A DNA stretch of 10,481 bases, from the NCBI GenBank assembly GCA_019894655.1, contig JAGXNZ010000218.1, positions 1 through 10,481 on the forward strand, read 5' to 3'. The position numbers and the translations under genes were made by a program. The notes beneath the pieces were generated by a model that had not been told where the DNA came from, made no database searches, and saw nothing but the letters and a program-made list of their open reading frames with translations. This document shows, in pieces, positions 7,835 through 10,481 of the stretch (position 1 is the stretch's first letter; each line of letters begins with the position of its first letter). The stretch comes from Promethearchaeota archaeon. Lineage in GTDB: Archaea; Asgardarchaeota; Lokiarchaeia; Sigynarchaeales; SOKP01.

Positions 7835-7931
7835 AAGACTAATTCAACTCCTTAATATGTCTGGAGTATAAGACCTATTTCGATGAAAGAAAAATATACG
7901 ATTGTGATGTCTCCTGTTTGTAAACAAAGAT

Positions 7932-8978
7932 ATGAAACAATATTTACAGTTATCCTCCAACAAAATCTTAGATATCTTGAAAATAATCCCTGGGAATTTT
8001 ATTTTACCTAGTGTGCAAATTTTTCCTTCAAACCTGTGTAATTTTGATTGTGTAATGTGTTCCTCAGGTAAGAGTAAAATAGAAGATATTGAAGTGATGG
8101 ATTTTTCTTTAATGGAAAAAATTATTATAGAATGTAGTAAATTTATATTTAAACCATTATTGCATTTTTCAGGTTATGGAGAACCTCTTCTTTATCCAAG
8201 GATTAAAGAAACGATGGAGTTATGTGATGAAAGAAAAAATAAGTGGAGTATGACCACAAATGCATATATGTTAGAAAAGTATGTTGAGGATGTAGTTTCT
8301 AACAATTGTTACGCAATTAATATCTCTATTCATGGAAATGCAGCTCAACACGATAAAATCACAGGAATAAAAGGTTCATTTGATAAAGTAATCAAATCTA
8401 TATTAAAGCTTGAAGAAGTAAAACAACAATATAATAAGATTACTCCATATATTGCATTAAACTGTGTAATAACAAATATCAATGTTACTCACCTGAAGGA
8501 TATTCTAAAATTATTACAAAGTTTACCGGTTAGTAGTATTACTTTTCAGCATCTTCATTTTTCAATCAACAATCTAAGGATGGAAAACGAGTCAGGTATG
8601 CACTTACAAACTATCGATAAAGCGAATCTTCACGAATTGAACGAGTTTTTGACTTATCTTGAACATGCAAACCTACCCATCAAGACATTTACTTATCCTA
8701 AGATCAAAAGAAAGGACATAATCGGGTATTACTCTGATCCTTTTTATAAATTTAACAATTCGTGTATTTATCCTTGGCTATCAGTAGAGATTTATCCAAA
8801 TGGAAATGTACAATTATGCAATCAGGTTATTGGGAATCTTGAAACCGATTCATTAAAGTCAATAATAAAAAGTAAAAAAGCGAACGAGTTTAAAAACTGG
8901 GTTAAACAAGAAAAGACAGATCCATTTTCACAATCGCCAGATTGTTTTAGATGCATGCATCAACGCTATTATAAATAA
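7932..8978 (+). CDS. radical SAM protein with SPASM/twitch-like C-terminal domain
   Basis: This 348-residue iron-sulfur enzyme has the radical SAM cluster motif C36-x3-C40-x2-C43 in PSNLCNFDCVMCSSG. HFSGYGEPLLYP follows as the GGEP-type SAM-binding motif, and NISIHGNAAQHDKITG as the usual strand-4 region. The C terminus keeps four Cys (C278, C296, C338, C341) in a SCIYPWLSVEIYPNGNVQLC ... DCFRCMHQR layout, enough for one auxiliary cluster, as in twitch or reduced SPASM domains. Such enzymes cleave SAM to a 5'-deoxyadenosyl radical; many modify peptides, others sugars or alcohols. No RiPP-recognition domain is seen at the N terminus. It sits divergently beside a sulfotransferase and glycosyltransferases, so a glycan-related substrate is plausible. 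A tiny ORF starts on its stop codon (TAATG), which leaves a peptide substrate open. The ATG start has no clear Shine-Dalgarno site. Confidence 0.88.
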   Translation: MKQYLQLSSNKILDILKIIPGNFILPSVQIFPSNLCNFDCVMCSSGKSKIEDIEVMDFSLMEKIIIECSKFIFKPLLHFSGYGEPLLYPRIKETMELCDERKNKWSMTTNAYMLEKYVEDVVSNNCYAINISIHGNAAQHDKITGIKGSFDKVIKSILKLEEVKQQYNKITPYIALNCVITNINVTHLKDILKLLQSLPVSSITFQHLHFSINNLRMENESGMHLQTIDKANLHELNEFLTYLEHANLPIKTFTYPKIKRKDIIGYYSDPFYKFNNSCIYPWLSVEIYPNGNVQLCNQVIGNLETDSLKSIIKSKKANEFKNWVKQEKTDPFSQSPDCFRCMHQRYYK

Positions 8979-8990
8979 TGCGCACATGCA
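8978..8990. repeat. alternating purine-pyrimidine GC tract, copy 5
   Basis: ATGCGCACATGCA, 13 alternating bases, begins on the last base of the radical SAM stop codon. Confidence 0.45.
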
Positions 8991-9073
8991 AAGGAGTTGC
9001 CGACGCCCGTGCCTTTCGACAATGGGATCAGAAAGGGGTAGGATCTCAGGATGGAAACACTGCAGATAGGTAG
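8978..9073 (+). CDS. candidate 31-residue ORF coupled to the radical SAM gene
   Basis: ATG overlaps the radical SAM stop by one base (TAATG), a geometry that allows translational coupling. The frame runs 31 codons: MRTCKGVADARAFRQWDQKG, then a polar end VGSQDGNTADR, and stops at TAG. The DNA is much richer in G+C (33 of 60 at 9001-9060) than the upstream gene. It has no Shine-Dalgarno site of its own and no recognised homologue. It could be a real small peptide, the remnant of a longer gene, or chance in GC-rich DNA. Asp-Ala-Arg-Ala (residues 9-12) recurs in two later ORFs in other frames. Confidence 0.22.
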   Translation: MRTCKGVADARAFRQWDQKGVGSQDGNTADR

Positions 9074-9134
9074 AATAGAGGATGCACGTGCAGTACGGCA
9101 CTTTTTTAGGACGTCATCCAGACAACCCTGTTAG
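9051..9134 (+). CDS. candidate 27-residue ORF with DARA motif
   Basis: ATG at 9051 opens METLQIGRIEDARAVRHFFR followed by TSSRQPC and a TAG. It overlaps the end of the 31-residue ORF in another frame. A purine-rich CAGG is just upstream but too close to be a good Shine-Dalgarno site. DARAVRHF here and DARAFRQW in the previous ORF are similar, with only third-base changes in the DARA codons. No family is recognised. It could be a gene fragment or chance. Confidence 0.15.
   Translation: METLQIGRIEDARAVRHFFRTSSRQPC
9082..9092. repeat. alternating purine-pyrimidine GC tract, copy 6
   Basis: ATGCACGTGCA, 11 alternating bases, contains the perfect 10-base palindrome TGCACGTGCA (9083-9092). Confidence 0.5.
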
Positions 9135-9180
9135 TCTTTTGCTAAATCTATCCTTTTTTCAGTATTTCTATTATAACATC

Positions 9181-9194
9181 GACGCGCGCGCGTC
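9181..9194. repeat. alternating GC tract, copy 7, perfect palindrome
   Basis: GACGCGCGCGCGTC is a perfect 14-base palindrome with 12 strictly alternating bases (9182-9193). It stands in otherwise AT-rich sequence. Confidence 0.6.
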
Positions 9195-9338
9195 AGCGAC
9201 TACGAGGACAAGAAGATACTGCGGAAACGGAAATGATATTTCATATTTTTTTATTATTAATTTAATCTATGTTTCTCAATTTCCTTTTCCCTTTGCATGT
9301 TTAAATTGAATTATTTTGACTTGCGGTGTCCTCTTATC

Positions 9339-9356
9339 CGTGCGCGCTTGCGCGCA
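9339..9356. repeat. GC tract, copy 8, palindrome with two-base centre
   Basis: TGCGCGC (9341-9347), TT, GCGCGCA (9350-9356) is an exact inverted repeat around two bases. Unlike most other copies, the alternation is broken at the centre. Confidence 0.55.
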
Positions 9357-9431
9357 ACAATGAAAACAAATCTACCAATTAATGCAATCATATTAACTTG
9401 AATCGCTACGAGACTACTCTACACTACGATG

Positions 9432-9505
9432 GTCAGACTTGTCAGCCTTTTTTCTTATTCTTTTACTATTTTCATTTATACATAATAATAGAAAAATAGT
9501 CTGAC
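9432..9505. repeat. inverted repeat with nested AT stem, possible RNA hairpin
   Basis: GTCAGACT (9432-9439) is the exact reverse complement of AGTCTGAC (9498-9505). Nested inside, ACTATTTTC (9466-9474) pairs with GAAAAATAGT (9491-9500) apart from one extra base. The two stems share bases at the 3' side, so they would compete. A T-run (9448-9453) lies between the outer arms. It may be a terminator, a small RNA fold or a protein-binding site; the sequence does not decide. Confidence 0.35.
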
Positions 9506-9559
9506 AGGGGTGACTAAACCGGTCCAAAACGCTTCATTTCGCTTGAATCGCACCATTCA

Positions 9560-9694
9560 ATGACCTCGGTGTTGAAAGAGTGGAATAAGACCCTAGGATA
9601 TGAACGTTTGAATAGAAATATAGAGGTTCATATGGTACCGCGCGCGCATAAACCAGGTAATGATCTGAAAATTAAATTACACTCGTTTCAGTAA
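9560..9694 (+). CDS. candidate 44-residue small ORF
   Basis: ATG at 9560 opens MTSVLKEWNKTLGYERLNRN, continues IEVHMVPRAHKPGNDLKIKL and ends HSFQ before TAA at 9692. The composition is protein-like (Lys, Asn, Leu, Glu), and the frame crosses the GC tract at 9639-9650, which reads Pro-Arg-Ala-His. There is no Shine-Dalgarno site and no clear TATA box at the distance expected for a leaderless message. The ORF also overlaps the inverted repeat at 9598-9633. No family is recognised; it may be a relic. Confidence 0.2.
   Translation: MTSVLKEWNKTLGYERLNRNIEVHMVPRAHKPGNDLKIKLHSFQ
9598..9633. repeat. 8-base inverted repeat
   Basis: ATATGAAC (9598-9605) and GTTCATAT (9626-9633) are exact reverse complements around a 20-base loop, six bases before the GC tract at 9639. 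Confidence 0.35.
9639..9650. repeat. alternating purine-pyrimidine GC tract, copy 9
   Basis: CGCGCGCGCATA, 12 alternating bases, follows the palindrome GGTACC. Confidence 0.55.
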
Positions 9695-9870
9695 CTCTAT
9701 TAATAAGTTATAAATTGTCTTTGTTAATAAAATATGTGGTTAATCGGAGAAAACACCTTTTTCAGTCATTTGTCATATCTATTTTTTTGCAAATAATGAT
9801 CTGGAAATGGTAATTAGATACAAACCTTGTTATTCTGATAATAATAGTAAGACATTTAATGCAAGACTCG

Positions 9871-9878
9871 TAAATATT
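9871..9878 (+). promoter_or_regulatory. TATA-like box of the cold-shock gene
   Basis: TAAATATT ends 16 bases before the GTG at 9895. Initiation about 26 bases after its centre would fall at or just after the GTG. A leaderless or very short-leader message fits the lack of a Shine-Dalgarno site, but the spacing is a little short, so this is tentative. Confidence 0.25.
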
Positions 9879-9894
9879 ACATGAGTTTTCTGTA

Positions 9895-10356
9895 GTGAAA
9901 GGAATAATAGCAAAATATCTCTCATATAGGGGATATGGATTCATTAACGTAGAGGGGGAGGATAAGGATGTGTTCTTCCACATGTCTAAATTCCCGGGAA
10001 GTAGGTTGCCAGTACAAGGGCAGGTCTTGGAGTTCAAACTTGTTGAGACACCTAAGGGTCATGAAGCACAGGATATTCGTGTCATAGATTTGGACGGGGC
10101 GATAGAGCAGGAGATTAGTGGCTTTTCAACGAGCACCGATCTAACCGAGCTACGCGGTGTGGGCCCGAAATATGTGGAATTATTGAATAGATCCAAGGTT
10201 CATAATGTCAAAGAGTTGTCTAGTTACACCCCCGAGATTTTGTATACAAACTTAATCTCAATAAACGAGGAAACTGGAATCACAAAGAAACCGCCCACAT
10301 TGTCTCATGTGGAGAAATGGGTAGAGCAAGCATCCTTGGTGCTTCAGGAAGCCTGA
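9895..10356 (+). CDS. cold-shock domain protein fused to helix-hairpin-helix (DUF4332-like) tail
   Basis: This 153-residue protein is likely a cytoplasmic nucleic-acid-binding protein. Residues 1-65 form a cold-shock OB-fold: KGIIAKYLSYRGYGFINVEG carries RNP1 (GYGFINV, 13-19) and DVFFHMSKF carries RNP2 (VFFH, 26-29), ending with the usual 'G..v.F.....kG..A..v' strands. After a linker, residues about 82-153 start DLTELRGVGPKYVELLNRSK, a helix-hairpin-helix of the type in DUF4332 proteins, with GVGPKY as the hairpin, and continue to a helical end. Cold-shock domains bind single-stranded RNA or DNA and HhH motifs bind duplex backbones, so the fusion could contact both. The GTG start places the first beta strand right at the N terminus, as the fold requires; no Shine-Dalgarno site is seen. 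G+C is clearly higher (30 of 60 at 10081-10140) than in the glycan locus. The next gene follows after 33 bases. Confidence 0.88.
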   Translation: MKGIIAKYLSYRGYGFINVEGEDKDVFFHMSKFPGSRLPVQGQVLEFKLVETPKGHEAQDIRVIDLDGAIEQEISGFSTSTDLTELRGVGPKYVELLNRSKVHNVKELSSYTPEILYTNLISINEETGITKKPPTLSHVEKWVEQASLVLQEA

Positions 10357-10373
10357 TTTGAGTGAGCAACAAA

Positions 10374-10380
10374 GAGGTGG
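10374..10380 (+). promoter_or_regulatory. Shine-Dalgarno site of the final partial gene
   Basis: GAGGTGG lies 9 bases before the ATG at 10390. It matches the archaeal anti-Shine-Dalgarno sequence well and is the main reason to call that gene. Confidence 0.6.
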
Positions 10381-10389
10381 CGAACCTCA

Positions 10390-10481
10390 ATGGCCGCTGA
10401 GATCAAATCCGAGTGGATGTGTACTTGGGTGGAGATACTGAAAATTCTTCACAGTCTTGACTATAAAGGGTTCAACGAGGA
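10390..10481 (+). CDS. N-terminal start of an unrecognised protein (3' partial)
   Basis: The frame from the ATG at 10390 stays open to the window edge: MAAEIKSEWMCTWVEILKIL, then HSLDYKGFNE, 30 codons so far. The GAGGTGG site 9 bases upstream supports the start. It begins 33 bases after the cold-shock/HhH gene on the same strand, with similar G+C, so the two are probably cotranscribed. The visible part looks like an amphipathic helix (TWVEILKILHSLDY). It is too short for a family call. Confidence 0.5.
   Translation, partial: MAAEIKSEWMCTWVEILKILHSLDYKGFNE

Larger units (their letters stand above)
7621..7931. promoter_or_regulatory. divergent regulatory region, sulfotransferase and radical SAM units
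   Basis: About 310 bases without a gene. TATA-like stretches for the minus strand lie at 7652-7659 and 7665-7672. For the + strand they lie at 7806-7818 (ATATATTTTATAG region) and 7891-7898 (AAAATATA, about 34 bases before the ATG at 7932, so nearly leaderless). Three GC-rich alternating tracts (7633-7644, 7709-7724, 7824-7834) sit at both ends and in the middle. Those at the ends are next to the presumed promoters, a layout that would suit operator sites (inference). Confidence 0.4.
8979..9894. other. 0.9-kb intergenic region with repeats, hairpins and tiny ORFs
   Basis: I see no convincing large gene here. The first 130 bases are GC-rich (about 55% at 9001-9060), then islands of GC-rich palindromes sit in AT-rich DNA. 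Contents: four more alternating GC tracts, inverted repeats at 9432-9505 and 9598-9633, a direct repeat CTTGAATCGC (9397-9406 and 9542-9551), T-runs at 9101-9107 and 9448-9453 that could stop archaeal transcription, and several tiny ORFs. Just after the radical SAM stop, AAAGG (8990-8994), CCTTTC (9012-9017) and GAAAGG (9031-9036) could form two mutually exclusive hairpins. I find no tRNA T-loop pattern and no C/D-box pair. The last 200 bases are plain AT-rich and probably hold the promoter of the cold-shock gene. Confidence 0.5.

Noticed and set aside
9183..9236. In-frame stretch ending SDYEDKKILRKRK and a stop
   Set aside because: It looks like a protein C terminus, but the frame has a stop just upstream at 9174, so at most it is a short relic.
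9082..9309. 75-codon + strand frame as a real gene
   Set aside because: It has no start signal, is dominated by Phe, Tyr and Ile from AT-rich DNA, and matches no domain. Its DARA motif is recorded as a finding only.
8979..9894. tRNA, C/D-box RNA or CRISPR array in the long spacer
   Set aside because: I found no T-loop with matching stems, no C and D box pair, and no regularly spaced direct repeats. The GC tracts vary in sequence and spacing.
9762..10037. Minus-strand frame over the cold-shock gene
   Set aside because: It is antisense to the conserved RNP1/RNP2 region, which explains its openness.

Overview
The window looks archaeal, probably from a genome with AT-rich intergenic DNA. The signs are TATA-like boxes close to start codons, few strong Shine-Dalgarno sites (the clear ones are of the AGGAG or GAGGTG type), a DUF1616-like membrane protein, a coiled-coil/two-helix membrane protein of an archaeal type, and a cold-shock domain fused to a helix-hairpin-helix tail. 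I cannot fix the lineage from sequence alone; Asgard or euryarchaeal groups are both possible.

Layout. (1) 1-131: the last 42 codons of an unrecognised + strand gene. (2) 165-1669, minus strand: two small membrane proteins in a likely operon. (3) 1872-7641: an AT-rich cell-surface glycan locus. On the + strand it has an alkaline-phosphatase/sulfatase-superfamily enzyme, a GT4 glycosyltransferase and a second GT-B-like glycosyltransferase that overlaps it. Converging on these with only 8 bp between is a minus-strand pair: a PAPS-type sulfotransferase followed by another GT4 glycosyltransferase. (4) 7932-8978: a radical SAM protein with a reduced SPASM-like tail, divergent from the sulfotransferase. 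(5) 8979-9894: about 0.9 kb without a convincing large gene. It holds GC-rich palindromes, inverted repeats and several tiny ORFs. (6) 9895-10356: a cold-shock/HhH fusion protein, followed by the first 30 codons of another gene that starts behind a good Shine-Dalgarno site.

Working together (inference): the glycosyltransferases would assemble an oligosaccharide for S-layer or other surface glycans. The sulfotransferase would add sulfate from PAPS. The sulfatase-superfamily enzyme, which has Thr where Cys or Ser would be converted to formylglycine, may act as a phospho-group transferase or hydrolase rather than a sulfatase. The role of the radical SAM enzyme is open.

The most unusual feature is a set of nine short alternating purine-pyrimidine tracts rich in GCGC/TGCGCA. 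They lie almost only between genes, and eight fall in the 2 kb from 7633 to 9650. Within that stretch, three synonymous versions of GAY-GCN-CGY-GCN (Asp-Ala-Arg-Ala) lie in three different short ORFs just downstream of the radical SAM gene.
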